This document shows positions 1 through 8,616 of a DNA stretch of 64,000 nt, piece by piece. The notes beneath the pieces were generated by a model. The model was not told where the DNA came from. It searched no databases and saw nothing but the letters and a program-made list of their open reading frames with translations. A program made the translations under genes and the position numbers. The stretch is taken from positions 3,584,060 through 3,648,059 of the forward strand of contig NZ_CP073013.1 in NCBI RefSeq assembly GCF_020694005.1, written 5' to 3'. Position 1 is the first letter of the stretch. Every line of letters begins with the position of its first letter. The stretch is from Marinomonas profundi (GTDB lineage Bacteria; Pseudomonadota; Gammaproteobacteria; Pseudomonadales; Marinomonadaceae).

Positions 1-647
1 TGCGTGAAGTCATACATTGGGTAAACACACCACTTGTCACCTGTTTGATGGTGATGCACATGGCGCACACGATAAATAATCGGATCGCGCATGTTAATGT
101 TTGGGCTGGCCATATCTATCTTGGCACGCAACACCACTTCGCCGTCTTTGTACTTAGCGTTTTTCATGTCCATGAAAATAGCCATGTTTTCTTCAACGCT
201 ACGATCACGATATGGGCTGTTTTTGCCTGGCTCTTTCAAGGTGCCGCGGTATTCGCGCATTTGCTCGGCATTGAGTTCACAAGCATACGCCTTGCCTGCC
301 TGAATAAGCTGAACGGCAAAGTCGAATAACTGATCAAAATAGTCAGAGGCAAACTTAGGTTTATCTTTCCACTGAAAACCAAGCCACTCCACATCACGCT
401 TGATAGATTCAATGTATTCAACGCTTTCTTTCTCAGGGTTAGTGTCATCGAAACGTAGATTACATTGACCATTGTAACGCTGTGCCAAGCCAAAATTCAG
501 GCAGATGGATTTAGCATGACCAATGTGTAAATAGCCATTTGGCTCAGGTGGAAAGCGTGTAAGAACCTTACCGCCATGCTTGCCTGATTCGTTATCTTTA
601 TCAATGATTTGGGTAATGAAATTACCTGGTTTAGACGTTTCTGACAT
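1..647 (-). CDS. glnS: glutaminyl-tRNA synthetase, N-terminal part (runs off the window)
   Basis: This class I aminoacyl-tRNA synthetase charges tRNA-Gln with glutamine in the cytoplasm. The reading frame starts at the ATG complementary to 645-647 ([10 protein letters not shown]) and stays open to the window edge, giving about 215 residues of a protein that is usually about 550. The class I signature appears as [15 protein letters not shown] with HIGH at residues 41-44, followed by the GlnRS/GluRS-type segment [11 protein letters not shown]. The KMSKS loop and the anticodon-binding domain lie beyond the left edge. No gene is cut on this side by anything except the window boundary. The [12 protein letters not shown] wording and the short N-terminus favour GlnRS over GluRS. 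I am very sure of the family. Confidence 0.95.
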   Translation of the reverse strand, partial: MSETSKPGNFITQIIDKDNESGKHGGKVLTRFPPEPNGYLHIGHAKSICLNFGLAQRYNGQCNLRFDDTNPEKESVEYIESIKRDVEWLGFQWKDKPKFASDYFDQLFDFAVQLIQAGKAYACELNAEQMREYRGTLKEPGKNSPYRDRSVEENMAIFMDMKNAKYKDGEVVLRAKIDMASPNINMRDPIIYRVRHVHHHQTGDKWCVYPMYDFT

Positions 648-725
648 GTTTGATGTAAGTCCCGATAAGTGTTGGTCTAACAGTATTGTTACTTTGAGGT
701 CTTTGCACGGCAACAGCGTTTGCCA

Positions 726-896
726 CTACTCTATTAAAGACGCCACTTTGACCTGCAAGTATATAGTATTTAGGTTTCTATGGGATATTGGAGGGAAACT
801 CTTTTCATGGTTTTTCAACTCTTTACTGAGAAAAAACGCTTTAGCCGCCAATAGAAACAATATCAAACAGCCTAGTATCACTGCCTCTTGTGACAT
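726..896 (-). CDS. possible 56-residue single-pass membrane peptide
   Basis: This short frame lies in the 376-base gap between glnS and the LysR gene. It begins MSQEAVILGC, has one hydrophobic stretch at about residues 5-23 (AVILGCLILFLLAAKAFFL), then a basic tail, and ends VASLIE before TAG. A modest AAAGGG sequence lies upstream of its ATG. It is on the same strand as glnS and ends about 80 bases before the glnS start. I do not recognise it. It could be a real small membrane protein or chance; the last codons overlap a TATACT sequence that could be the glnS -10 element, which counts against it. Confidence 0.3.
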   Translation of the reverse strand: MSQEAVILGCLILFLLAAKAFFLSKELKNHEKSFPPISHRNLNTIYLQVKVASLIE

Positions 897-919
897 ACAG
901 CACCCTTTGTATCCCTACT

Positions 920-948
920 TTAGAGACTCATCATGGCCAATCTCCTTT
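920..948 (-). other. strong ribosome-binding site before a four-codon minigene
   Basis: On the minus strand AAAGGAGA (complement of 941-948) sits seven bases before ATG at 934-932. The frame reads Met-Met-Ser-Leu and then stops at TAA (922-920). The initiation signal is much better than that of the 56-codon frame that follows about 25 bases later in another frame. It may be a leader minigene or the start of a gene that has decayed by frameshift. Confidence 0.25.
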
Positions 949-1023
949 ATAACGAAAAAAATACGACATGTTAAGAGCGAAACAATAGCGCTACAAACGT
1001 CAAGTATCGTACCTGGCGTTTTG

Positions 1024-1926
1024 TCAAGATGGACGAACCGACCAGCGTTCTAAAAGAATGTTAATAAACAAATCAGCAGCAGGAGAAACCGATGTTGAAC
1101 TGCGTTTTACAAGACCAATCGAGCGGTCAATCTTCTGCCCTTTGAGCGGTCTAGAAGTGAGCACAGATGCACTACTTAGTGGCATCGCTAGTTTAGGAAC
1201 AATCGATATCCCCAACCCCATTTCCACCAAACCCAATGATGTTGAGAGATGCTGCACTTCGTAAAAACTGTTTAACTGCACCTGATCTCTTGCTAAAGAT
1301 TTGTCTAACAAAATTCGGTTACCGCTGGCACGCCCAACACTAATAAGTTTATAGGGCTCCATATCAGTCCAAGACACTTCCTCCAATTCACATAACGGAT
1401 GATCTTTGCGTAAACACACCACAAACGGATCGTCTAAAAGCGGAGTAAAGGACACCTCTGGATGCTGAGCAATGGCCATATTTATACCAAAATCCGCATC
1501 TCCACGAATAACTGACTCCAAACCATGATTGGCACTTTCATCTAAAATCTGAATCCGTATACCCGGATAACGCTCGTTAAATACATTAATAACACTCGGC
1601 AAAAAATAAAAAGCAGCGGTAGGAATACAAGCAATAGTGACTTTCCCTTTCTGCTGGGAAGCCATGTCCTTTATCCCTAAAACCGATAATTCAAACTCTT
1701 CTACCATGCGTCGAGCTTTTGGTAAAAACTCTCGCCCTACCGAAGTTAGCCAAGTTTTTCGAGTCGTTCGTTCAAATAATTGAGCCCCCAAAATAGCCTC
1801 TAACTTTTGCATTCGCCGACTCAAAGCGGGCTGGGATAAAAAGGTCAGTTCCGCAGCGTCATGGAAATTCCCAGTCTCCGCAATGCGTATAAAAATAACC
1901 AAATCTTTAAATTCTATCTGATGCAT
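1024..1926 (-). CDS. LysR-family transcriptional regulator
   Basis: This is a LysR-type activator or repressor of 300 residues, the family's usual length. The winged helix-turn-helix is at about residues 16-40 (GNFHDAAELTFLSQPALSRRM), and the rest is the periplasmic-binding-like effector domain (from about 90). I place the start at the ATG at 1926 because GGAGG (complement of 1932-1936) lies five bases upstream; an in-frame GTG at 1932 would overlap that site. It is divergent from the prpF-like gene and the tricarboxylate transporter. An inverted repeat of LysR type fills the space between them, so it very likely controls that operon and itself. The inducer is unknown; a tricarboxylate or methylaconitate-like acid is inferred from the neighbours. 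Confidence 0.93.
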   Translation of the reverse strand: MHQIEFKDLVIFIRIAETGNFHDAAELTFLSQPALSRRMQKLEAILGAQLFERTTRKTWLTSVGREFLPKARRMVEEFELSVLGIKDMASQQKGKVTIACIPTAAFYFLPSVINVFNERYPGIRIQILDESANHGLESVIRGDADFGINMAIAQHPEVSFTPLLDDPFVVCLRKDHPLCELEEVSWTDMEPYKLISVGRASGNRILLDKSLARDQVQLNSFYEVQHLSTSLGLVEMGLGISIVPKLAMPLSSASVLTSRPLKGQKIDRSIGLVKRSSTSVSPAADLFINILLERWSVRPS

Positions 1927-1937
1927 TGCCACCTCCT

Positions 1938-1960
1938 ATTGATGCGCCTAACACATCAAT
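1938..1960. promoter_or_regulatory. LysR-type operator between the lysR-like and prpF-like genes
   Basis: ATTGATG at 1938-1944 and CATCAAT at 1954-1960 form a perfect seven-base inverted repeat around a nine-base centre. It contains the T-N11-A pattern of LysR boxes (T1943, A1955). It lies directly upstream of the regulator's ribosome-binding site, which fits autoregulation plus control of the divergent operon. Confidence 0.65.
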
Positions 1961-2045
1961 TATGGACTATCTTTGCATTTGATGCACGAATATAGAGTGT
2001 GAGACTTTAGCTACAAGCTATTACAACAACAAAGGTTTAATAAGA

Positions 2046-3107
2046 ATGTCACAAACCATATCTTGCATCATAATGCGCGGCGGCACCTCTAGAGGTCCCT
2101 ACCTGCAAATATCCGACCTTCCTCAGGATCGGAATGCCTGCGCAGATGTTTTGTTAAAAATCATGGGGTCAGGTCATGAGCTCCAGCTTGATGGCCTTGG
2201 TGGAGGAAATAGCCTAACAAGTAAAGTCGCCATGGTTGGTGCTTCTACTCACCCCGATGCGGATGTTGACTACCTATTTGCCCAAGTTGGCATACTCGAT
2301 AGAATCGTTGATTTTGCCCCAAACTGCGGAAACATGCTTGCTGGTGTTGCGCCTTACGCCATAGAAACTGGCTTATTTCCTGCTAGTGAAGGAACAACGA
2401 CAGTACGTATTCATAATCTCAACACCGGAAAGATTATTCATTCAACAGTACAAACCCCTCAAGGCAAAGTAGAATATACCGGCAATACTATTATTAGCGG
2501 TACGAACTCACCCGGCGCCCCAATTCAGTTAACATTTTTGAATGTAGAAGGCGCAAAAACAGGTAAGTTATTACCCACAGGGAGTGCTTTGAACATTATC
2601 GATTCTGTAGAAGTTACTTGTATTGATGCGGCAACACCGGTTGTTTTAATTCAAGCAAGTGATCTTGGAAAAACCGGTTACGAAACACCAGCAGAACTAG
2701 ATAGTGACATAGAATTCATGACCCGTTTAGAGGTTATTCGCCTTCAGGCAGGTGAGCTAATGGGAATGGGCGATGTTTCAAACTCAGTGATACCTAAGCC
2801 TATTTTACTTTCTCCAGCTCGTTTTGATGGAACCATCAATGCTCGCTACTTTGTCCCACATAAATGCCATAAATCATTAGCCGTTACAGGAAGTATCGCT
2901 ATTGTCACCGCGTGTTGCCTTCCAGGAACCGTAGCAACAAAGCTCATTGGTAATAAAGACTCCGAGTCCTATTTCACCCTTGAACACCCTTCAGGAAAAA
3001 TAGAGCTCAGTGCTCAGCGCAAGGAAGACAATTTATCCGCATTGAATAGCGTCTCGGTAATTCGTACTGCCAGAAAAATACTGTCCGGTACGGTTTATCT
3101 AAATTAA
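2046..3107 (+). CDS. PrpF-family isomerase (2-methylaconitate isomerase or 4-oxalomesaconate tautomerase type)
   Basis: PrpF proteins move a double bond or proton in unsaturated tricarboxylates such as 2-methylaconitate or 4-oxalomesaconate; the fold is that of diaminopimelate epimerase. The 353-residue product has the N-terminal MRGGTSRG motif (residues 10-17), LDGLGGGNSLTSKVAM, and the NCGNMLAGVAPYAIE segment with the conserved cysteine. AAAGG precedes the ATG by about ten bases. It is the first gene of a run with a tricarboxylate-type binding protein and transporter, so it probably acts on an imported acid. The prp methylcitrate genes are absent here, so the tautomerase-type role in degradation of an imported acid is at least as likely as propionate metabolism. 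The exact substrate cannot be told from sequence. Confidence 0.85.
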   Translation: MSQTISCIIMRGGTSRGPYLQISDLPQDRNACADVLLKIMGSGHELQLDGLGGGNSLTSKVAMVGASTHPDADVDYLFAQVGILDRIVDFAPNCGNMLAGVAPYAIETGLFPASEGTTTVRIHNLNTGKIIHSTVQTPQGKVEYTGNTIISGTNSPGAPIQLTFLNVEGAKTGKLLPTGSALNIIDSVEVTCIDAATPVVLIQASDLGKTGYETPAELDSDIEFMTRLEVIRLQAGELMGMGDVSNSVIPKPILLSPARFDGTINARYFVPHKCHKSLAVTGSIAIVTACCLPGTVATKLIGNKDSESYFTLEHPSGKIELSAQRKEDNLSALNSVSVIRTARKILSGTVYLN

Positions 3108-3168
3108 CTCTCAATACAAAAAATAACGTCCGTATTGAATACCCATAAAAACAAGAAAGGAAAAAAAC

Positions 3169-4254
3169 ATGAAAAAACTTTCTAAGCTCTTAGGCGTTTC
3201 CATCTTATCTTTTGGCTGCCTATTATCTGCTATACCAGCACAAGCACAAGAGACAGAGCTGCCCTCTACTATTAACTGGGCCATCCCATTTGGCGTTGGC
3301 GGCGGCACAGATGTATGGGCTCGCTTTGTCGCTCCGCATTTGACAAAAAACTTACCAGGCAACCCAACAGTGGTGATAAAAAACCAACCTGGTGGTGGTT
3401 CAATTACAGGGACCAACCTGTTTTTTCAACGTGCAAAAAGCAATGGTGAAGATATCCTAGGGACCTCTGCATCAACATTGTACCCATTTATGCTAGGCGA
3501 TAAGCGTGTTCGCTATAACTTTGATAAATGGATCCCACTAATGGCCAGCCCAACCGGCGGTGTTGTCTACGTGCAGCCAAACCTTGGTGTCACGTCTGCT
3601 GATGACATAACTAAATTGGATGGTGTGACCTTACCTTTTGGCTCTCAAAGCCCAACAGGATTGGAGTTGCCCGTATTTCTTGCTTTTGAAATGCTAGAAC
3701 TTGATATCAAACCTGTTTTCGGGATGAAAAGCCGTGGCGCTGGTCGTCTTGCTTTCGAACGTGGTGAAGCCAAAATTGACTTTCAAACGTCTTCGGCGTA
3801 TTTGAGTTCGGTCGTCGACCTTGTTGACAATCAAAAAGCCGTACCGCTATTTTCATTAGGCATTCTTAATAATCAGGGCAAAATCGTGAGAGACCCTGCG
3901 TTTGCAGATCTTCCCACTTTTGAAGAAGTCTATGTCAAAAAATTTGGTAAAGAGCCTTCAGGAATGGAGTACACAGCTTATAAAAAATTCTTAGCTGCTG
4001 GCTTTGCTTTCCAAAAAGTTATTTTTATTCCAGCAGACACACCAAACGATATCATTAATGCCTACCAAAGCGCCGTAAGAACGATGCTAAAAGATCCTAC
4101 TTTTATCAAGGATTCTGAAGTACAAGTAGGGCCATACGAAAACATTGTAGGGATTGACGCAGCTCAATACTTGAGTGAAGCGATTGCTGTTTCCCCTGAG
4201 TTATATGCTTGGATTTCTTCTTGGCTAAAATCAAAATTTGATTACACGCTGTAA
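3169..4254 (+). CDS. tripartite tricarboxylate transporter substrate-binding protein (TctC/Bug family)
   Basis: This is the periplasmic binding component of a TTT transporter. The 361-residue protein has a clear signal peptide with an AxA site near residue 26 (IPAQAQ), followed by the family's N-terminal strand and loop INWAIPFGVGGGTDVWAR and the NQPGGGSITGTN segment that contacts the carboxylate ligand. AAAGGA lies seven bases before the ATG. The gap to the upstream prpF-like gene is about 60 bases, and the gap to the transporter gene is short, so the three are probably one operon. The ligand is likely a di- or tricarboxylate, inferred from family and from the adjacent isomerase. Confidence 0.9.
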   Translation: MKKLSKLLGVSILSFGCLLSAIPAQAQETELPSTINWAIPFGVGGGTDVWARFVAPHLTKNLPGNPTVVIKNQPGGGSITGTNLFFQRAKSNGEDILGTSASTLYPFMLGDKRVRYNFDKWIPLMASPTGGVVYVQPNLGVTSADDITKLDGVTLPFGSQSPTGLELPVFLAFEMLELDIKPVFGMKSRGAGRLAFERGEAKIDFQTSSAYLSSVVDLVDNQKAVPLFSLGILNNQGKIVRDPAFADLPTFEEVYVKKFGKEPSGMEYTAYKKFLAAGFAFQKVIFIPADTPNDIINAYQSAVRTMLKDPTFIKDSEVQVGPYENIVGIDAAQYLSEAIAVSPELYAWISSWLKSKFDYTL

Positions 4255-4277
4255 TTTTGTAGCAGGAGTTATTGTTA

Positions 4278-6242
4278 ATGATTGAGTTCCTCAGCGCCCT
4301 AGATCAAATACTATCGATCACCCACCTCACTTACCTAATAGCAGGTGTACTGGTTGGCCTAGTCGTCGGTATCATTCCCGGACTAGGCGGCATCGCCGGC
4401 ATGTCTTTACTCTTACCCTTTTTGTATGGAATGGAACCTTCCGTTGGTCTTGGGATGTTGATGGGACTTGTTGCTGTCATCCCTACAGGCGATACATTTA
4501 CCTCGGTTTTAATGGGCATCCCAGGATCAAGCTCATCGCAAGCCACTGTCATGGATGGTTTTCCTTTAGCTAAAAAAGGCCAAGCTGCACGCGCACTATC
4601 CGCTGCTTTCTTATCATCCATGATAGGCGGTGTAGTTGGTGCTGTCGTATTGAGTGTCTTTATACTCGTCGCTCGTCCTGTTGTTTTAGCATTTTCCTCC
4701 GCAGAGCTTTTTATGCTCACACTGTTAGGGTTAAGCGTTGTTGCTGCTCTTTCTGGTGGCAATGTATACAAAGGATTAGCAGCGTGTGGCTTTGGCCTTT
4801 TAGTCGGAGCCATTGGCGGAGCGCCCGCAACAGGAGAGTTTCGCTTTACGCTAGACATTGATTACCTTTACGATGGCATTCCACTCGTTGTGGTTGGTTT
4901 AGGTATTTTTGCTTTACCTGAAATAATCAGTCTATTAGTAAAAAACAGTGCTATCGCCTCTTCACCAAATAAGCTTGGTCATGGTTTAAAACAAGGGTTT
5001 AAAGATGTATTCCAAAACCTTCCACTCGTTGGTAAATCGTCCATATTTGGCAGTTTAATTGGAGCCATTCCTGGACTTGGTGGCTCTGTGGTCGATTGGA
5101 TGACATATAGCTTTGCCATCAATTCTAGTAAAGACTCATCCCAATTTGGAAAAGGTGATATTCGTGGTGTCATCGCGCCTGAATCTGCCAATAACGCCTG
5201 CGCATCAGGAAGTATGATTCCGACCATTTTATTCGGTGTTCCAGGCTCAGGTGCGGCGGCAGTTTTTCTAGGCGGTATGCTATTGCTTGGTATTCAACCC
5301 GGCGTGTCAATGATATCAACTCACCTTGACCTGACGTACACGATTATTTGGTCGCTTGCTCTTGCCAACATTCTCGGCGCAATATTCTGTATTTGCTTTA
5401 CACGCCCAATATCACTGCTGACCTACATAAAATTTTCAATACTGACGCCAATCATCTTAACCTTAATACTTTTTGCCGCCTATCAGGCAACACGTAGCCT
5501 AGGTGACTTTATTCTACTAGGCGTTGTGGCCACGCTTGGCATCATGATGAAAGGTGCCAATTGGCCTAGACCCGCATTTTTAATTGGTTTTGTCTTGTCT
5601 TCAGGAGCCGAAAACTACTTTTTCCAAAGTATTCAATTTTATGGCTACGATTGGTTTTTGCGTCCGGGTGTTATCACTATTGCCGCACTCATCATTGTTG
5701 GTTTTGTGCTACCTCCCATTCTGAAGAGAAGAAAACAGAAAATGAAGCCAGAACAACTCGCACAAGACAAAGAGCAAAACAGTATGACCAAGACTGTCTC
5801 TTGGACAGATTGGGGAATCATCGCTGTTATGGGAGGCTCTGCTACCTATGCTCTTATTAATATCTGGGATGCCTCGACGTTAACAAAGGCCTTCCCCATC
5901 ATAGCCATTACAATTGTCTTGTTTTCTATTGTCATGATTGTCAGCAAATACATTAGAGAGAAACACACTAAGGTGTCATCAGATCTCGCCATGAATCTGG
6001 TATACATAGTAGGCTTCTTTTTCATTGCATATGGCTATTATTTGTTTGGCTTTATTTCAACGACATTTGTGTTTTCTCTCTTATTTTTGAGATTTCTAGC
6101 AAAAGCGTCTTATGTAAAGTCGACGACCATCGCTATTGGCTTGGTCATTTTCTTAGTCACCATGGGTAGAGTGATGAATGTAGACTTTCCCGAAGGTCTT
6201 TTTGACCCTTACCTTTTAAGTGCAATAAAAACCGTTATCTAG
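4278..6242 (+). CDS. tripartite tricarboxylate transporter membrane protein, TctA-TctB fusion
   Basis: The first 490 or so residues are a TctA large permease: GLVVGIIPGLGG near residue 30 and the PESANNACASGSMIPT and PGSGAAAVFLGGMLL segments. After a charged linker (about 485-505, KRRKQKMKPEQLAQDKEQ) the chain continues with four further hydrophobic segments typical of the small TctB subunit. Both membrane subunits are therefore in one 654-residue chain. Energy comes from an ion gradient and the substrate is delivered by the upstream binding protein. I choose ATG 4278, with AGGAG ten bases upstream; a TTG at 4272 would be too close to it. A terminator follows. Fusions of these subunits are known in the family. 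Confidence 0.9.
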   Translation: MIEFLSALDQILSITHLTYLIAGVLVGLVVGIIPGLGGIAGMSLLLPFLYGMEPSVGLGMLMGLVAVIPTGDTFTSVLMGIPGSSSSQATVMDGFPLAKKGQAARALSAAFLSSMIGGVVGAVVLSVFILVARPVVLAFSSAELFMLTLLGLSVVAALSGGNVYKGLAACGFGLLVGAIGGAPATGEFRFTLDIDYLYDGIPLVVVGLGIFALPEIISLLVKNSAIASSPNKLGHGLKQGFKDVFQNLPLVGKSSIFGSLIGAIPGLGGSVVDWMTYSFAINSSKDSSQFGKGDIRGVIAPESANNACASGSMIPTILFGVPGSGAAAVFLGGMLLLGIQPGVSMISTHLDLTYTIIWSLALANILGAIFCICFTRPISLLTYIKFSILTPIILTLILFAAYQATRSLGDFILLGVVATLGIMMKGANWPRPAFLIGFVLSSGAENYFFQSIQFYGYDWFLRPGVITIAALIIVGFVLPPILKRRKQKMKPEQLAQDKEQNSMTKTVSWTDWGIIAVMGGSATYALINIWDASTLTKAFPIIAITIVLFSIVMIVSKYIREKHTKVSSDLAMNLVYIVGFFFIAYGYYLFGFISTTFVFSLLFLRFLAKASYVKSTTIAIGLVIFLVTMGRVMNVDFPEGLFDPYLLSAIKTVI

Positions 6243-6276
6243 CCACGTCTGTTCTTACCTAAGCGTTTTAACGTTG

Positions 6277-6313
6277 AATCCCGTTACTCATTTATTGTAG
6301 CGGGATTTTTTTT
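6277..6313 (+). terminator. rho-independent terminator of the tricarboxylate operon
   Basis: AATCCCGTTAC (6277-6287) pairs with GTAGCGGGATT (6297-6307) with one G-U pair, followed by a run of T. Confidence 0.85.
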
Positions 6314-6389
6314 CATTACTCGTTACTTACAAATGGATCTCATTGTTTTTTCATGCTAAATTCGCCCAACTATGGTGCACTTTGTACGC

Positions 6390-6416
6390 AATATACAAAG
6401 CGCATAATTGTATATT
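6390..6416. promoter_or_regulatory. operator-like inverted repeat upstream of the AGCS symporter gene
   Basis: AATATACAA (6390-6398) and TTGTATATT (6408-6416) form a perfect nine-base inverted repeat with a nine-base centre, about 90 bases before the symporter start. The right arm could overlap a -35 element (TTGTAT). The regulator that binds it is not identifiable in this window. The rest of the 265-base gap holds the preceding terminator and otherwise nothing I recognise. Confidence 0.5.
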
Positions 6417-6507
6417 TGGCATAATAATTGCTTTATATCTAGTGACACCCTAGTTAATCATAACAACAAAATAGAGCTCACAGAGCTCATCTTATCGAGG
6501 ACTATTT

Positions 6508-8022
6508 ATGCAAGCATTCATTGATTTCTTAAACGGAGTCATTTGGAGCCCTGCCCTAATTTATCTATGCTTAGGCGCTGGCTTGTTTTATTCAATATTG
6601 ACACGTTTTGCCCAAGTTCGTCATTTCAAAGAAATGTGTTCAATTCTATTAAATTCCAGCGATTCAGACAAAGGCATTTCTTCTTTCCAAGCGCTTGCGG
6701 TGTCTCTATCTGGCCGCGTTGGCACAGGTAATATCGCCGGTGTTGCGGCCGCCATTGGTTTTGGTGGCCCAGGGGCGGTATTTTGGATGTGGGTGGTGGC
6801 TTTCTTAGGCGCCAGTACAGCTTATGCAGAGTCCACATTAGGCCAGATCTACAAGGTTAATGAAAACGGTCAATATCGTGGTGGCCCTGCTTACTACTTT
6901 GAGCGCTGCCTAGGCTGGCGTTGGTTAGGCATCTTATTTGCGTTGTCCTCTATCCTTGCCTGCGGTGTTTTCTTACCGGGTATTCAAGCCAACTCCGTTG
7001 GTAATGCGGTAACACAAATCTTTGGCGAAGGCGTGATTGTTTCTAGCTCATTCGGTGAAGTAGGCTCGACCAAACTGGTTGCGCTAGCGGTTATCCTAAT
7101 GGTGCTAGCATTCATCATTTTCGGTGGTATCAAACGTATCGCTAACTTCACTCAAATCATCGTGCCATTCATGGCGCTTGGTTACATTGTGATGGCATTG
7201 ATCATTGTCTTCCTAAACCTAGACAAAGTACCTGGCATTTTTGGCTTAATCTTCTCTGATGCCTTTACGGCTCAAGCGGGCTTTGGTGCAGCAATTGGTT
7301 GGGGTGTAAAACGTGGTGTTTACTCTAACGAAGCGGGTCAAGGTACAGGGCCTCATGCTGCTGCTGCGGCTGAAGTTCAACACCCTGCTCAACAGGGCCT
7401 AGTGCAAGCTTTCTCTGTTTACGTGGATACGCTATTCATTTGTACGGCTACGGCTTTGATGATCTTGATCACACAGCAATACAACGTACAAGGCTCATTG
7501 CCTGATGGCCAATTCATCGTACAAAACGTTGATCCTTCTACCATCATTGCGTCGCCTGCCTTTACTCAAATGGCATTGGCAAGCGTATTCGGTAATTCAG
7601 GTCCGGTGTTTGTGGGTATCGCGTTGTTCTTCTTCGCCTTCACCACTATTTTGGCGTATTACTACATTGCTGAAACCAACGTGGCTTACCTACGTCGTGC
7701 ATTGAACATCAACATATCATTGACTTTCGTTAAGCTGCTGATCATGTTCATGGTGGCATACGGCACCGTTAACACTGCGGGTTACATCTGGAACCTAGGT
7801 GACGTTGGTGTGGGTCTAATGGCTTGGCTAAACATCCTTGGTATTCTGACCATTTTCTTTATGGCCAAACCGACGATGAAAGCGTTGCGCGACTATGAAG
7901 AGCAAAAAGCCGCTGGCGTAAAAGAGTACACATTTAACCCGAAAGCCCTTGGTATCAAAGGCGCAGACTTCTGGGAAAAACGTTACGACGAACAACAAGC
8001 TGAAAAAGCAGCCGACAAATAG
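6508..8022 (+). CDS. alanine/glycine:cation symporter (AGCS) family protein
   Basis: This inner-membrane carrier couples uptake of a small neutral amino acid such as alanine or glycine to sodium or proton entry. The 504 residues, the usual length, include the family segment GRVGTGNIAGVAAAIGFGGP (about 69-88) and the signature GVKRGVYSNEAGQGTGPHAA (about 268-287), with about ten hydrophobic segments. The start ATG at 6508 is preceded by GAGGA. It is transcribed alone, with a strong terminator after it. A perfect inverted repeat in its promoter region suggests dedicated control. The exact amino acid is not predictable. Confidence 0.93.
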   Translation: MQAFIDFLNGVIWSPALIYLCLGAGLFYSILTRFAQVRHFKEMCSILLNSSDSDKGISSFQALAVSLSGRVGTGNIAGVAAAIGFGGPGAVFWMWVVAFLGASTAYAESTLGQIYKVNENGQYRGGPAYYFERCLGWRWLGILFALSSILACGVFLPGIQANSVGNAVTQIFGEGVIVSSSFGEVGSTKLVALAVILMVLAFIIFGGIKRIANFTQIIVPFMALGYIVMALIIVFLNLDKVPGIFGLIFSDAFTAQAGFGAAIGWGVKRGVYSNEAGQGTGPHAAAAAEVQHPAQQGLVQAFSVYVDTLFICTATALMILITQQYNVQGSLPDGQFIVQNVDPSTIIASPAFTQMALASVFGNSGPVFVGIALFFFAFTTILAYYYIAETNVAYLRRALNINISLTFVKLLIMFMVAYGTVNTAGYIWNLGDVGVGLMAWLNILGILTIFFMAKPTMKALRDYEEQKAAGVKEYTFNPKALGIKGADFWEKRYDEQQAEKAADK

Positions 8023-8054
8023 TCATAACGCTTGAAAGGAAAAATATAGATATA

Positions 8055-8086
8055 AAAAGGGTCAGCTGCTTACAGCTGACCCTTTT
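8055..8086. terminator. bidirectional terminator between AGCS symporter and dsrE-like gene
   Basis: AAAAGGGTCAGCTG (8055-8068) and its perfect complement CAGCTGACCCTTTT (8073-8086) form a 14-base stem with a four-base loop, with A and T runs on the two sides. It serves the two convergent genes. Confidence 0.9.
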
Positions 8087-8129
8087 ACCTTCTACACCAC
8101 CTAACGTCTTCTGTACTATGCAAACATCA

Positions 8130-8477
8130 CTAAGGCTTGATATAAGCAAAGCCATCCGCTTGCTTCTCAATTAAGGTCAGCACGCCAACAGGCACCACTT
8201 TCACATACTCAGGCAAAGAATCAACCGCCATGCCTGAGCCATTAAGTGAGTTCTGACACACGGCAAACACAACTTTTTTGCCAGCTAGCGCCTCAATCCC
8301 ATCGATATGGTTTAACAGGGCATTGCCATCAAAAGCCAATACTGCCTTGGCGTTCGTTAAGACCATAATATGCGATGACGCTAGATCTACCGCCTTCACA
8401 AGATTCCGTACATTCGCTAAAAGCAACGGCCATTTATCCACTTCATCGATATGAAACACCACTTTTACAGATTGCAT
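8130..8477 (-). CDS. DsrE/DsrF-like family protein
   Basis: A small cytoplasmic protein of 115 residues with the DsrE-like fold: beta-strand MQSVKVVFHIDE, then the paired helix and strands NVRNLVKAVDL, HIMVLTNAKAV, and the KVVFAVCQNSL segment with a cysteine at the position used in sulfur-relay members (CxNS). It ends near LPEYVKVVPVGVLTLIEKQADGFAY, which is typical of the family. Start is the ATG at 8477 with GGAGGG four bases upstream. It stands alone between two terminators. Relatives take part in sulfur transfer, but no other tus or dsr genes are nearby, so its partner is unknown. Confidence 0.82.
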   Translation of the reverse strand: MQSVKVVFHIDEVDKWPLLLANVRNLVKAVDLASSHIMVLTNAKAVLAFDGNALLNHIDGIEALAGKKVVFAVCQNSLNGSGMAVDSLPEYVKVVPVGVLTLIEKQADGFAYIKP

Positions 8478-8541
8478 TACACCCTCCATTAAAATCACTG
8501 TCCGATTAATTAAACGCTAGCGTAAAGCAAATATAGAAAAC

Positions 8542-8579
8542 AAAACAGCCGGATAAAATTAATTTTATCCGGCTGTTTT
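8542..8579. terminator. bidirectional terminator after the TonB-dependent receptor gene
   Basis: A perfect 38-base palindrome: AAAACAGCCGGATAAAATT followed at once by its complement. It has T runs on both sides. It ends the receptor transcript coming from the right and insulates the dsrE-like gene. Confidence 0.85.
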
Positions 8580-8616
8580 TAAAAGCGACGTCGATAGAAT
8601 GATTTAAAATTATGAC

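Noticed and set aside
580..1053. 157-codon plus-strand frame
   Set aside because: It runs through the glnS start and the intergenic region, has no ribosome-binding site and no recognisable domain.
4331..4858. 175-codon minus-strand frame inside the TctA-TctB gene
   Set aside because: Shadow of a real membrane protein gene; composition is rich in Pro, Thr and Ser as expected of antisense frames.
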